From NCBI RefSeq assembly GCF_003987215.1, contig NZ_PIPW01000001.1:620001-684000 (forward strand): a stretch of 64,000 nucleotides of DNA. Reading direction: 5' to 3'. Positions 10,443 to 19,474 of this stretch are shown here, piece by piece (the first letter of the stretch is position 1; each line of letters opens with the position of its first letter). Below the pieces are notes generated by a model. That model saw nothing but the letters and a program-made list of their open reading frames with translations, did no database searches and was not told where the DNA came from. The translations under genes were made by a program, and so were the position numbers. The stretch comes from Pseudidiomarina halophila (GTDB lineage Bacteria; Pseudomonadota; Gammaproteobacteria; Enterobacterales; Alteromonadaceae).

Positions 10443-10568
10443 GGAAATCGGCAGGCAAGGGGTATGACCTCTCGGGAATTAGCTAATTTTTCCTTTATTA
10501 ATGCCGCCGCATTCACTACACTAAGCGCAAATTTGAACACGATACCTAAATGAAGGGACATTGAAACA

Positions 10569-10808
10569 ATGAGCACTATTGAAGAACGCGTTAAAAAAAT
10601 CATCATCGAACAGTTGGGCGTTAAAGAAGAAGAAGTGAAATCTGAAGCTTCTTTTGAGAACGACCTGGGTGCTGACTCACTTGATACAGTTGAGTTGGTC
10701 ATGGCTCTTGAAGAAGAGTTCGAAACTGAGATTCCAGACGAAGAAGCTGAGAAGATCAAAACTGTTCAAGCCGCTATCGATTACGTGACTAATCACGCAA
10801 ACGACTAA
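10569..10808 (+). CDS. acpP: acyl carrier protein
   Basis: Small acidic carrier of growing acyl chains. The phosphopantetheine serine is Ser37 in GADSLDTVE, and the four-helix acidic sequence is almost identical in pattern to E. coli AcpP. Length is 79 residues. A 126-bp gap separates it from fabG and probably holds its own promoter, as in other bacteria where acpP is much more abundant. A terminator-like hairpin follows directly. The usual downstream fabF is absent here. Confidence 0.98.
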   Translation: MSTIEERVKKIIIEQLGVKEEEVKSEASFENDLGADSLDTVELVMALEEEFETEIPDEEAEKIKTVQAAIDYVTNHAND

Positions 10809-10823
10809 GTGCAAGTTTGTTGA

Positions 10824-10853
10824 AAAGGGCGGAATGAAAATTCCGCCTTTTTT
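10824..10853 (+). terminator. intrinsic terminator between acpP and pabC
   Basis: A 7-bp GC-rich stem (ggcggaa, 10828-10834, with ttccgcc, 10841-10847) with a 6-nt loop is followed by six T residues. It sits 19 bp after the acpP stop and only 2 bp before the pabC ATG, so genes beyond it appear to depend on read-through. Confidence 0.8.
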
Positions 10854-10855
10854 CT

Positions 10856-11656
10856 ATGTGGCATAACGGTAACGAGTTACCCGACCAGGCTCTTGATCGC
10901 GGTCTCCAATTTGGCGACGGCCACTTTACTACGCTTACTATTGAAAACGGTCGTATCCGCTGGTGGGCATGCCATTGGCAGCGCTTGCAGGCAGCAAGCG
11001 AACGATTACACATCTGTTTACCTACTGAAGCCGAACTCTTCAGCTGCTTAACTCAGCTTACCCAAGCTCATCCAAAACGAGATTTAGTAGTTAAAATCAT
11101 CGTAACTCGTGGCCCTGGCGCCCGTGGTTATGGGTTTAACGAGCAAGCTAATCCGCACTGGTATATCACTACAACAGCGCTATCAGAACGCACACACAAA
11201 CCGTTAAAGGTTGATATTGCAGAATTGCGCTTAAGTCGTTCGGAGCATCTGGCCGGTTTAAAGACACTCAATCGGCTCGAACAGGTTTTGCTAAGCCATG
11301 AACGGCAACAGCGAGAGCTTGATGAGCTGATCGTTTTAGATAGCACTGAGCAAGTGGTCGAGGCTATTTCCAGTAATTTAATCTGGCGACAGGGTGACTC
11401 CTGGTATACCCCAAGCCTTGATTATGCAGGGGTAAACGGGGTTGTCCGGACACAATTGTTGAGCGATCAACCGGTAAACCTTGACGTCTGTGACACAGCA
11501 TCGTTGGCGCAAGTGCTGGCCGCTGATCAGGTGATTCTCACAAATAGTGTTTTAGGCTTGCGCCCGGTTGCGCAAATAGGCGAACATAGACCCACTGATC
11601 CGACATTACCGAAGGCATTAATAAATTGGTGGCAGGCATCCGACGTTTCTTCTTAA
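10856..11656 (+). CDS. pabC: aminodeoxychorismate lyase
   Basis: PLP-dependent lyase that releases pyruvate from aminodeoxychorismate to give p-aminobenzoate for folate. It is a class IV aminotransferase fold with the FGDGHFTT motif near residue 20 and the probable PLP lysine in LKTLNRLEQV. Length is 266 residues. The ATG at 10856 is the only possible start, because an in-frame stop lies at 10835-10837; it follows the terminator T-run with no visible ribosome-binding site. The following mltG overlaps its 3' end by about 30 bp, the usual pabC-mltG pairing. Confidence 0.93.
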   Translation: MWHNGNELPDQALDRGLQFGDGHFTTLTIENGRIRWWACHWQRLQAASERLHICLPTEAELFSCLTQLTQAHPKRDLVVKIIVTRGPGARGYGFNEQANPHWYITTTALSERTHKPLKVDIAELRLSRSEHLAGLKTLNRLEQVLLSHERQQRELDELIVLDSTEQVVEAISSNLIWRQGDSWYTPSLDYAGVNGVVRTQLLSDQPVNLDVCDTASLAQVLAADQVILTNSVLGLRPVAQIGEHRPTDPTLPKALINWWQASDVSS

Positions 11657-12642
11657 TTAGCTTAATCCTAATCGCTTCTGGCGGGGTAGTTGCTGGCTAT
11701 TGGAGTTACCAGTTGGCACAGCAGGAGTTACACTTAACGGGTGCGCCGGAGTTGTTAGAGATTAAACGCGGCGACCATGCTAAATCAATTCTAAACGATC
11801 TGGCGCAGCGCGGTTGGTTGACCCAGGCAGTGACGCCTAGTTATTTTGCCAGTCGCGTTTGGGCACGACCTGAAGGCTTACAGGCTGGGGTCTATCAGGT
11901 TCGGGACGGCCAATCCTTATTTGAGTTGTGGCAACAGCTGCGTCAGGGCGATCAATATCAGTTTAGTATTGCCCTGATAGAGGGGCAGACTCTGGCCCAA
12001 TGGCTGACGGCTATTGGCGCGCATCCTTATCTGGCAGGTACAGAGGAACTCCGCTCCGGAGGCGAACTGGTGACGAAAGTGACTGGCAGCGATCAGCTTA
12101 ACTCGCTGGAAGGCTATCTGGCGCCAGATACCTATCATTTTTACGCTGGTACAGCCGCTCTGAAATTGCTGCGCACAGCGTATACTGCCCAGCAACAGCG
12201 CTTGCTTGACGCGTGGCAGCAACGTGCAGATGACTTGCCATACGCAACGCCCTACGAATTATTAATTATGGCCTCGATCATCGAGAAAGAAACAGGCCTT
12301 GGTAGTGAGCGGGATTTGGTTAGTTCAGTGTTTGTAAACCGCCTGAATACCGGGATGCGCTTGCAGTCTGATCCCACCACTATTTATGGAATTGACAACT
12401 TTGATGGCAATCTTACTCGTGCCCATTTACGCGAGACGACCGCCTACAATACCTATCGGATCGACGGTTTGCCGCCGACACCGATTGCGATGCCGAGTCA
12501 AGCGAGTCTGATTGCCGCGGCGCAGCCTGCGACATCACCATACTTCTATTTTGTTGCCGATGGCTCGGGCGGTCATGTATTTTCCGAGACACTGACGGAG
12601 CACAACCGTGCGGTCAATCGTTATCAACGAGGAAAGCATTAA
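11626..12642 (+). CDS. mltG: endolytic murein transglycosylase MltG
   Basis: YceG-family membrane-anchored transglycosylase that cleaves nascent peptidoglycan and is proposed to terminate glycan strands. One N-terminal membrane helix (about 7-25) is followed by a LysM-like region and the YceG catalytic domain, with the catalytic Glu in IIEKETG and the SDPTTIYG motif. Length is about 338 residues. The start is a TTG at 11626 or a GTG at 11629; no ATG fits, and both lie inside pabC, so coupling to pabC translation is likely. Confidence 0.93.
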   Translation: MVAGIRRFFLISLILIASGGVVAGYWSYQLAQQELHLTGAPELLEIKRGDHAKSILNDLAQRGWLTQAVTPSYFASRVWARPEGLQAGVYQVRDGQSLFELWQQLRQGDQYQFSIALIEGQTLAQWLTAIGAHPYLAGTEELRSGGELVTKVTGSDQLNSLEGYLAPDTYHFYAGTAALKLLRTAYTAQQQRLLDAWQQRADDLPYATPYELLIMASIIEKETGLGSERDLVSSVFVNRLNTGMRLQSDPTTIYGIDNFDGNLTRAHLRETTAYNTYRIDGLPPTPIAMPSQASLIAAAQPATSPYFYFVADGSGGHVFSETLTEHNRAVNRYQRGKH

Positions 12643-12646
12643 TATC

Positions 12647-13285
12647 ATGCAGGGAAAATTTATCGTTGTTGAAGGTCTGGAAGGTGCCGGTAAAAGCTCG
12701 GCAATTGCCAGTTTGGTCAGTCACCTGCAAGCCAAAAGCATAGCTACGCTAACGGTGCGTGAGCCCGGTGGTACGCCACTTGCAGAAGCGTTACGTGATT
12801 TAGTTAAGCAGGAATGGCAGGAGACCGTTACTGCGGAAACTGAATTGCTGTTGATGTATGCAAGCCGGGTGCAACTGGTCGAAAACGTGATCAAACCTGC
12901 GTTAAAGGCGGGCAAATGGGTCATTGCAGATCGTCACGACTTGTCGTCGCGCGCCTATCAGGGCGGTGGACGGGAATTGGGCGATAGTAAGTTACGGACG
13001 TTGAAACAGCTGGTATTAGGCGATTTTGCGCCGGATCTGACGCTGTTGCTCGACCTTGATCCGGAAATAGGCCTGCAACGCGCCCGTGAGCGTGGTGAGC
13101 TGGATCGTATCGAACAGGAAACGGTAGCTTTCTTTGAACGTACCCGGGCGCGCTATCTCGAGATTGCGGAAGCAGATCGCAGTATTCAGGTGATTGATGC
13201 TGAACAGCCAATGGGCGAAGTGCATCAGGCTTTAGTGAATGCGCTTGAAATTGCTCTATTTGGTGAGCGGGGATACCCTTCGTGA
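12647..13285 (+). CDS. tmk: thymidylate kinase
   Basis: Phosphorylates dTMP to dTDP for DNA synthesis. The P-loop GLEGAGKSS (about 10-18), the [15 protein letters not shown] substrate region and the [10 protein letters not shown] lid are clear. Length is 212 residues. The ATG at 12647 is favoured over an upstream in-frame ATG at 12608 because GAGGAAAG lies at a good distance and [10 protein letters not shown] is the conserved start. Its stop overlaps the holB GTG start. Confidence 0.95.
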   Translation: MQGKFIVVEGLEGAGKSSAIASLVSHLQAKSIATLTVREPGGTPLAEALRDLVKQEWQETVTAETELLLMYASRVQLVENVIKPALKAGKWVIADRHDLSSRAYQGGGRELGDSKLRTLKQLVLGDFAPDLTLLLDLDPEIGLQRARERGELDRIEQETVAFFERTRARYLEIAEADRSIQVIDAEQPMGEVHQALVNALEIALFGERGYPS

Positions 13286-14235
13286 GCCTGCCCTGGTTAC
13301 GTGAGAACTGGCGACAGCTGGTCAATGAGTACGCCAGCGGCAACCTTAATCATGCCCATTGTTTGCCATGGCAACCGGATCTTGGTGCTGAAGCCTTTAT
13401 TAAAGAGTGGCTTAAGTTATTGCTCTGTACCCAGGCCAGAAATCGGGCGTGTGGCGTGTGCAAGAGTTGCTTATTGCACAAGGCCGGTAATCATCCTGAT
13501 TATTATGAAGTTGCCAGTCAGGACGGTAAGGTCGTTAGTGTTGATCAAATTCGTGAGCTCACAGGCAAACTTCAACAAACGCCAAATCAGGCGGGTGCTA
13601 AAGTGGTTTGGTTACGTGACGCAGAGCGCATGTCAATCACTGCCGCAAATGCACTGCTGAAAACTCTGGAAGAACCGACGCAATCGACTTACTTTGTCGT
13701 GAGTCCGGAACGCACTGAACGTTTATTGCCAACCTTACGTAGTCGTATGCAGCTGCATCGCTTTAATGTGCCGGATGAAACTGCAGTTGCGCAATGGCTG
13801 GCACAACAGTTAGAAAGGGTCTTAACCGCAGCCGAACAACAGCTGTGCAAACGGTATCACCACCGGCCTCTGGCCCTGCTGGAGTGGCTCGAGAATGATT
13901 CTGTGCCAGCGGATTATCCGCAGCAGCTTGCGTCAGCGTTGCTTGGCGATAGTGGCTGGCCAGCGCCGGATAAATCAAGTTGGCGCGACTGGTTGCTGGC
14001 AACGGAACACTTACTTAATGAGTTGGTGCGGTTAAAGCAGGGGCTGGGAAATGAGCATCTGCAGTTGGTTTCGCAGCAGGAACAACTGACCCGCTGGCTG
14101 ACGGAAAAAAATTATCAGGTGACAGAATTAAATCATTGGTTAAAATCATGTTATGATGTGCGAAGAAAATTAGCAGAACAAAGCGGTCTTAATGGCCCAT
14201 TACTACTCCAAGAACTCTGGACGAGGTTGCGTTAA
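13282..14235 (+). CDS. holB: DNA polymerase III delta-prime subunit
   Basis: Clamp-loader subunit of the replicative polymerase. The N-terminal AAA+-like region has a zinc-binding cysteine cluster (CGVCKSC with an upstream Cys), then the sensor-type motif [15 protein letters not shown] typical of delta-prime. Length is 317 residues. It starts with GTG overlapping the tmk stop (GTGA), the conserved tmk-holB arrangement. The pilZ gene follows 2 bp later. Confidence 0.94.
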   Translation: MSLPWLRENWRQLVNEYASGNLNHAHCLPWQPDLGAEAFIKEWLKLLLCTQARNRACGVCKSCLLHKAGNHPDYYEVASQDGKVVSVDQIRELTGKLQQTPNQAGAKVVWLRDAERMSITAANALLKTLEEPTQSTYFVVSPERTERLLPTLRSRMQLHRFNVPDETAVAQWLAQQLERVLTAAEQQLCKRYHHRPLALLEWLENDSVPADYPQQLASALLGDSGWPAPDKSSWRDWLLATEHLLNELVRLKQGLGNEHLQLVSQQEQLTRWLTEKNYQVTELNHWLKSCYDVRRKLAEQSGLNGPLLLQELWTRLR

Positions 14236-14237
14236 CA

Positions 14238-14564
14238 ATGGCAGCGAAGCGCATACATTTAAAATCAGAAGAACAGTTACGCCGGATGTATATGCCGTTT
14301 ATTAAAGGTGGCGCGCTATTTGTTGGGACCGATGATCCTTACAGCATTGGTGATGAATTAGCATTACTGGTTCGACTGCCTGGTGATAGCGATGATACTC
14401 TGGTGAAAGGCAAAGTCGTCTGGCTGGCACCTGCACGTCCCGGCCGAGCCGATCAACGTGGGGTTGGCGTACAGTTTCTGGAAGATAAGTCGCACCTACG
14501 TAATCGTATCGAGACCTTACTCGGTCATCTCGGCGAATCAAACGCACCTACCGCTACCATGTAA
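14238..14564 (+). CDS. pilZ: PilZ-type type IV pilus protein
   Basis: Short single-domain PilZ protein (108 residues) in the conserved holB-pilZ-tatD position, matching the original PilZ needed for type IV pilus assembly in Pseudomonas and Xanthomonas. MYMPFIKGGALFV and KGKVVWLAP are characteristic, and it ends in Thr-Met as other PilZ proteins do. The RxxxR and (D/N)xSxxG cyclic-di-GMP motifs are not present, as expected for this subgroup, so it probably acts through protein contacts rather than by binding the nucleotide. Confidence 0.9.
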   Translation: MAAKRIHLKSEEQLRRMYMPFIKGGALFVGTDDPYSIGDELALLVRLPGDSDDTLVKGKVVWLAPARPGRADQRGVGVQFLEDKSHLRNRIETLLGHLGESNAPTATM

Positions 14565-14610
14565 CGTCTCAGTTGCAGATAAATTTCTGACACAACGTTA
14601 AGGAGTCGCT

Positions 14611-15402
14611 GTGTATATCGATTCACATTGTCATCTCGACAAACTAAAACTTGATGAATTTGACGGTTCAATCGCTAAGGTTATAGCCGAAGCGAAGCAA
14701 GCTGGTGTCCAGCAGATGCTTTGTATCGGCGTTACGCTTGAAGACTTTCCCGGCATGCGTGATCTGGTGCGTGAGTACCCGGAAGTTGCTATTTCCTGTG
14801 GTGTCCATCCGTTGTACATCGCCAAGCACCCGTTCGCGCAGCAGCAGCTAAAAGAATTTGCAAGCAGTGACGAAGTCGTTGCGATCGGCGAAACCGGACT
14901 GGATTACTTTTACGATAGTGAGAGCAAAACCGTACAACAAAACAGTTTTGCTTATCACATTGAACTTGCCAATGAGTTGCGTAAACCTCTAATTATTCAT
15001 ACCCGGGACGCTCAGCAGGATACTTTAGGTTTATTGCGAGAAGGTCATGCCGAGCGTTGTGGCGGGGTATTGCATTGCTTTACCGAGTCGTACGAGATGG
15101 CGAAAGAAGCAATTGATGAGTTTGATTTTTATATTTCGATATCCGGAATAGCAAGTTTTCGCAATGCGACTGAATTACGTGATGTGGTGAAACGGTTACC
15201 CCTGGACAAACTTTTAATTGAAACGGACAGCCCCTGGTTGGCGCCGGTTCCGCATCGCGGCAAACAGAATCAGCCCGCTTACGTGGCGGACGTTGCCAAG
15301 TGTGTTGCCGATATCAAAGGTATCAGTCTGGCCGAAGTTGCCGCCACCACAACTGCGAATTTTTTCCGCTTATTTGACCGGGTAACTCCTGTTTCCCGAT
15401 AA
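14611..15402 (+). CDS. ycfH: TatD-family metal-dependent hydrolase
   Basis: TIM-barrel metallohydrolase of the TatD/YcfH family, with reported DNase activity in relatives. Metal ligands lie in DSHCHLD, GETGLDYF, HTRDA, HCFTES and ETDSPWLAP. Length is 263 residues. It starts with GTG, preceded by a strong AAGGAGT. Its place after holB and pilZ is the standard one for ycfH. The physiological substrate is uncertain. Confidence 0.92.
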   Translation: MYIDSHCHLDKLKLDEFDGSIAKVIAEAKQAGVQQMLCIGVTLEDFPGMRDLVREYPEVAISCGVHPLYIAKHPFAQQQLKEFASSDEVVAIGETGLDYFYDSESKTVQQNSFAYHIELANELRKPLIIHTRDAQQDTLGLLREGHAERCGGVLHCFTESYEMAKEAIDEFDFYISISGIASFRNATELRDVVKRLPLDKLLIETDSPWLAPVPHRGKQNQPAYVADVAKCVADIKGISLAEVAATTTANFFRLFDRVTPVSR

Positions 15403-15491
15403 AATTTCGCAAAGAAAGACAAAAAAATTAGCAAAATTCTAATTGTTGTCTACACTAAATTTTACCTTCTAAATTTATCGAGTTAGCGCAC

Positions 15492-15555
15492 GGCTCAATC
15501 CCTTGAGCCATTCCCCTAAGCTCGGGACTTATCAATTGGTCCCGAGCATTTTTTT
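15492..15555 (+). terminator. tandem hairpins ending in an intrinsic terminator, upstream of prpD
   Basis: The first hairpin pairs ggctcaa (15492-15498) with ttgagcc (15503-15509). The second pairs gctcgggac (15520-15528) with gtcccgagc (15539-15547) and is followed by seven T residues. The second is a textbook rho-independent terminator. It could end the pab-tatD transcript, or act as a leader attenuator for prpD, since only 34 bp separate the T-run from the prpD ATG. Confidence 0.8.
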
Positions 15556-15589
15556 ATCTGAAAACCAACAACATTGAAGAGGTAAAGCT

Positions 15590-17047
15590 ATGGGAACAGC
15601 TACCGGAACAGCAAAGGATCGTACGGATCGTCCAGACTTTGATGCTGAATTACAAGCTATTGCCGATTACGTGATGACCAGTTCCATCGACAGCGATCTG
15701 GCCTGGCAAACTGCGCGTTACTGTTTTATGGACACCCTCGGTTGCGGGTTGCTGGCGTTACGCTATCCCGAGTGCCTGAAGCACCTGGGCCCGTTGGTCG
15801 AAGGCACGACGGTACCGCACGGTTCACGTGTGCCGGGTACCTCTTTTCGACTCGATCCGGTTAAGGCCGCGTGGGACATCGGTTGTTGTGTGCGCTGGCT
15901 GGACTTTAATGATACCTGGCTGGCGGCTGAATGGGGCCATCCTTCAGATAATCTGGGTGCAATTCTGGCAATCTGTGATCATGAATCGCAGCAACGAGTG
16001 GCGCGGGGTGATAAACCTCTGACCATGCAAACCGTATTGGAAGCAATGATTAAAGCTCATGAAATTCAAGGCGTGCTGGCGTTGCAGAATAGCTTTAACC
16101 GGGTAGGCCTGGATCATGTGCTACTGGTTAAAGTGGCATCAACTGCCGTGGCGACCTGGTTGCTGGGTGGCAGTCGTGAGCAGGTTTTGTCGGCGTTGTC
16201 TCATGCCTGGGTAGATGGGCAGGCACTGCGTACCTATCGCCATGCGCCCAATGCGGGATCACGTAAATCCTGGGCAGCGGGTGACGCTACGAGTCGTGCC
16301 GTCCGGCTGGCCGGCATCGCGATGAGCGGTGAAATGGGAATACCGGGCGCACTGACAGCAAAAGGTTGGGGTTTTTACGACGTAACCTTTAACAAGCCGT
16401 TGCAACGTGAGCAGGACTACGACAGCTACGTGATGGAGAATATTCTCTTTAAACTGTCTTTTCCGGCGGAGTTTCATGCGCAAACGGCCTGTGAAGCAGC
16501 AATGACCTTACATCCATCTGTTAAGAACCGCATTGACGAAATTGAGAAGATTGTCATCACTACTCATGAATCCGCAGTTCGGATTATCGCCAAAGAGGGC
16601 AAATTAGCCAATCCAGCTGATCGTGATCATTGCTTACAGTATATGGTCGCAGTGCCATTACTCTTCGGTGAGTTGAACGCTGACCACTATGAAGATGGTT
16701 TTCACGCCGCACATCCCGAAATCGATGAATTACGGGCCAAAATGGAGGTTGTTGAAAACCAGGCGTACAGCCGCGACTATCTGGATCCTGAGAAACGTTC
16801 GATTGCTAATGCGTTGCAGGTGTTCTTTAAAGATGGATCAAGTTCAGAACAGATTGAAGTACAGTATCCGATTGGACATCGCCAGCGCCGCGACGAGGGA
16901 CTACCGGTGCTGGAGGCGAAGTTTGCCGACAATCTAGCCACCCGCTTTCCGCAACAACGGGTGGCTGAATTGCTAAATGTCTGCTCTGACCATGCGCGTT
17001 TTGTACAAACGCCGGTGCATGAAATGATGGCGTGGTTAACAATTTAA
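15590..17047 (+). CDS. prpD: 2-methylcitrate dehydratase PrpD
   Basis: MmgE/PrpD-family dehydratase converting 2-methylcitrate to 2-methyl-cis-aconitate in propionate breakdown. The full-length protein of 485 residues includes [18 protein letters not shown] and [16 protein letters not shown], both strongly conserved in bacterial PrpD. A GAGGT Shine-Dalgarno precedes the ATG. Partners prpB and prpC are not in the window, so the gene stands alone here. It overlaps the convergent transporter gene by 4 bp. Confidence 0.9.
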   Translation: MGTATGTAKDRTDRPDFDAELQAIADYVMTSSIDSDLAWQTARYCFMDTLGCGLLALRYPECLKHLGPLVEGTTVPHGSRVPGTSFRLDPVKAAWDIGCCVRWLDFNDTWLAAEWGHPSDNLGAILAICDHESQQRVARGDKPLTMQTVLEAMIKAHEIQGVLALQNSFNRVGLDHVLLVKVASTAVATWLLGGSREQVLSALSHAWVDGQALRTYRHAPNAGSRKSWAAGDATSRAVRLAGIAMSGEMGIPGALTAKGWGFYDVTFNKPLQREQDYDSYVMENILFKLSFPAEFHAQTACEAAMTLHPSVKNRIDEIEKIVITTHESAVRIIAKEGKLANPADRDHCLQYMVAVPLLFGELNADHYEDGFHAAHPEIDELRAKMEVVENQAYSRDYLDPEKRSIANALQVFFKDGSSSEQIEVQYPIGHRQRRDEGLPVLEAKFADNLATRFPQQRVAELLNVCSDHARFVQTPVHEMMAWLTI

Positions 17048-18387
17048 CCGCGCCAAATCACCAATAGAATAAGTATCGGGCAAACAAACTTCACATACCA
17101 GGGCCAGATTTTCCAGAACCATGAGGTCTGGATTTCTGGCGACCCGTCTTGCAGCGCTTTCAACAAAAAGTGCTGGCGTAAGATCCAGGTTAATAGCACA
17201 CCAAAGGTTAATCCCAATAGTGGCTGCATATAGACCGTGGTAATGGTAATGACCAGGCCAAATAAACTTTCAAAGTTAAAAATGATGACGGCGGAGATAA
17301 GACCAATGGTGAGTCCTACCACCCACGCCATTTGTGAGCGCGGCTGACCGGTTTCTTCACGGAGAGCATTGACCGGTGCTTCAAGCATTGAAATCGATGA
17401 AGTGATGGCGGCGATAACCATTAAGGTAAAGAACGCGAAGGCTACCCATAAGCCAGCGCTGCCCATTGAGTCAAACATTGCTGGCAACACGGCGAATACC
17501 AGAGTATCAGAGGAAAGCAGGGCGCCGGCATCATCATAAATCACCACGCCCAGCTCTTGCGCCGCGAACATAGCTGGCAAAATAAGTAAGCCAGCCAGAA
17601 AAGCTACCGAGGTATCCAGGCCAGCGACCCATCCCGCTGTTTTAGGCAAATTCTCTTGTTTAGAAAGGTAGGCGCCGTAAGTCATCATGCAAGCAGCACC
17701 TATAGATAACGAGAAAAAGGCTTGTCCCATTGCGCGAATAATGAGGTTCGGATCAAAAACACGGCTGAAATCGGGCGTCAGGTACATTTTTAAACCGTCG
17801 GTTGCGCCAGGCAATGTCAGGATGTAAACCACCATAGCGATCAATAAGACGAACAGTAGCGGCATTAAACGCGTTGACCAGCGTTCAATACCATCAGTTA
17901 CGCCGGAGCGCACGACATGAATGGTGAGCAGCAAAAATAAAACCATCATGCTCAGGTTACGTGCAACACTAAATTCAGTAAGCCAGTCCGCGGCTGCAGG
18001 GAAACCAAGCAATTCAGCTACCGGGGCGAACATAAAGGCGAGTAACCAGCCGGAAACAATCGCATAAAAACTCAGAATAAGTGATAAAACCACTAAGGCC
18101 ACCACCCCGGTTAAGGCACCGAAGCCTCGCCATAGCGGTTTCTCGCTCAGCGCGCGAAGTGCTTCAACGGGATTTTGTTGACGCATGCGGCCAATGGTAA
18201 GTTCGGCCACCAGCATTGGATAGGCAAGCGCCAGGATCATAAAGAGGTAAACCAATAAAAAAGCACCACCGCCATTACTTGCGGCTTGTGTCGGGAAGCC
18301 CCAGATGTTGCCAACCCCGACTGCGGAGCCAGCTGCTGCCAGAATAAAGCCGATGCGCGAAGAAAATGCAGGTGATGAGGATGCCAT
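17044..18387 (-). CDS. NSS-family sodium-dependent transporter
   Basis: Neurotransmitter:sodium symporter (LeuT-type) importing an amino acid or related solute with sodium. The first helix carries [15 protein letters not shown], the sodium- and substrate-binding segment, and hydrophobicity indicates about 11-12 membrane helices. Length is 447 residues. The substrate cannot be read from sequence. It is the last gene of a likely sppA-ansA-NSS transcription unit with a 35-bp gap after ansA, so an amino-acid substrate related to asparagine is possible but unproven. Confidence 0.88.
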   Translation of the reverse strand: MASSSPAFSSRIGFILAAAGSAVGVGNIWGFPTQAASNGGGAFLLVYLFMILALAYPMLVAELTIGRMRQQNPVEALRALSEKPLWRGFGALTGVVALVVLSLILSFYAIVSGWLLAFMFAPVAELLGFPAAADWLTEFSVARNLSMMVLFLLLTIHVVRSGVTDGIERWSTRLMPLLFVLLIAMVVYILTLPGATDGLKMYLTPDFSRVFDPNLIIRAMGQAFFSLSIGAACMMTYGAYLSKQENLPKTAGWVAGLDTSVAFLAGLLILPAMFAAQELGVVIYDDAGALLSSDTLVFAVLPAMFDSMGSAGLWVAFAFFTLMVIAAITSSISMLEAPVNALREETGQPRSQMAWVVGLTIGLISAVIIFNFESLFGLVITITTVYMQPLLGLTFGVLLTWILRQHFLLKALQDGSPEIQTSWFWKIWPWYVKFVCPILILLVIWRG

Positions 18388-18422
18388 AATTTGATTCTTT
18401 TTATTGTTATTAGGAATTAGGT

Positions 18423-19439
18423 TTACGGCGAAAGCTCGCCACGAAGATCAGTTTGCAGACAGCGTTCAAGTTCAGCCTGGCTCAGGTCTTGCGAAAGCAG
18501 GTAATGAAGCTTGGTCAACGCAGCCTCTACGGTCATGTCGAAACCGCTTATGACGCCAATTTCTGCCAATGCATTGCCGGTTGCGTAACCGCCCATGTTC
18601 ACTTTTCCTTTGAAACACTGGGTACAGTTCAAAATGGTGACCCCTGAATTTACCCCGCGGGCAAGGCTCGCCAGCAGTTGTTCATTTTGCGGGGCATTGC
18701 CAACCCCATAACTTTGCATAATCAGGGCTCGCACCGGCTGCTGTAGCAAGTGATCGAACAACACCGGAGAAATACCAGGATACAGAGTTATCACGCCAAT
18801 ATGCTGCGGTGTCACGCCACGCACGCGCAATGGGCTTTCGTCTAAGGGCTTTACTGTACCAGCTTTCACTGTGATCTGAATGCCGGCTTCGAGTAACGGG
18901 CGGAAGTTCGGCGAGTCGAATGCATTAAAACCATTGGCATCAGCTTTGGTCGCGCGGTTGCCGCGATATAACTGATTATTAAAGAATAATCCGACCTCAT
19001 GTATGGGGTAATTTGCGGCAATATAAAGCGCGTTAAGAAGATTCGTCTGTCCATCAGAACGTAACGCCGCCAAGGGAATTTGCGAACCTGTAATAATGAC
19101 TGGCTTGCCGAGATTCTCAAACATAAACGACAGCGCCGAAGCGGTGTAGGCCATGGTATCGGTGCCATGCAGAATGACGAAACCGTCGTAGTCGGCATAG
19201 TGCGCCTGAATATCATCGGCAATACGCTGCCAGTCATTTGGCGACATGTCCGATGAATCCATTAAGGGGGTGTACTCATGAATATCAAACAGGGGCATTT
19301 CGGCGCGAAAAAACTCCGGCATTTTATTGACGCATTCGGTCAAAAAGCCGGGCGCAGGGACATAGCCCTGCGCCGATTTTTGCATACCTATGGTGCCGCC
19401 TGTATAGGCGACGTAAATACGCTTACGTTTTGCTGTCAT
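18423..19439 (-). CDS. ansA: type I (cytoplasmic) L-asparaginase
   Basis: Hydrolyses asparagine to aspartate and ammonia in the cytoplasm. Catalytic threonines lie in YTGGTIGM (about 12-19) and HGTDTMAYT (about 93-101). There is no signal peptide and the length of 338 residues fits type I. It follows sppA on the same strand with a 35-bp gap, the same neighbours as in E. coli, and precedes an NSS transporter. Confidence 0.94.
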   Translation of the reverse strand: MTAKRKRIYVAYTGGTIGMQKSAQGYVPAPGFLTECVNKMPEFFRAEMPLFDIHEYTPLMDSSDMSPNDWQRIADDIQAHYADYDGFVILHGTDTMAYTASALSFMFENLGKPVIITGSQIPLAALRSDGQTNLLNALYIAANYPIHEVGLFFNNQLYRGNRATKADANGFNAFDSPNFRPLLEAGIQITVKAGTVKPLDESPLRVRGVTPQHIGVITLYPGISPVLFDHLLQQPVRALIMQSYGVGNAPQNEQLLASLARGVNSGVTILNCTQCFKGKVNMGGYATGNALAEIGVISGFDMTVEAALTKLHYLLSQDLSQAELERCLQTDLRGELSP

Positions 19440-19474
19440 GCACTCTATAACCCTACTGCCAATTGTTACGGCGA

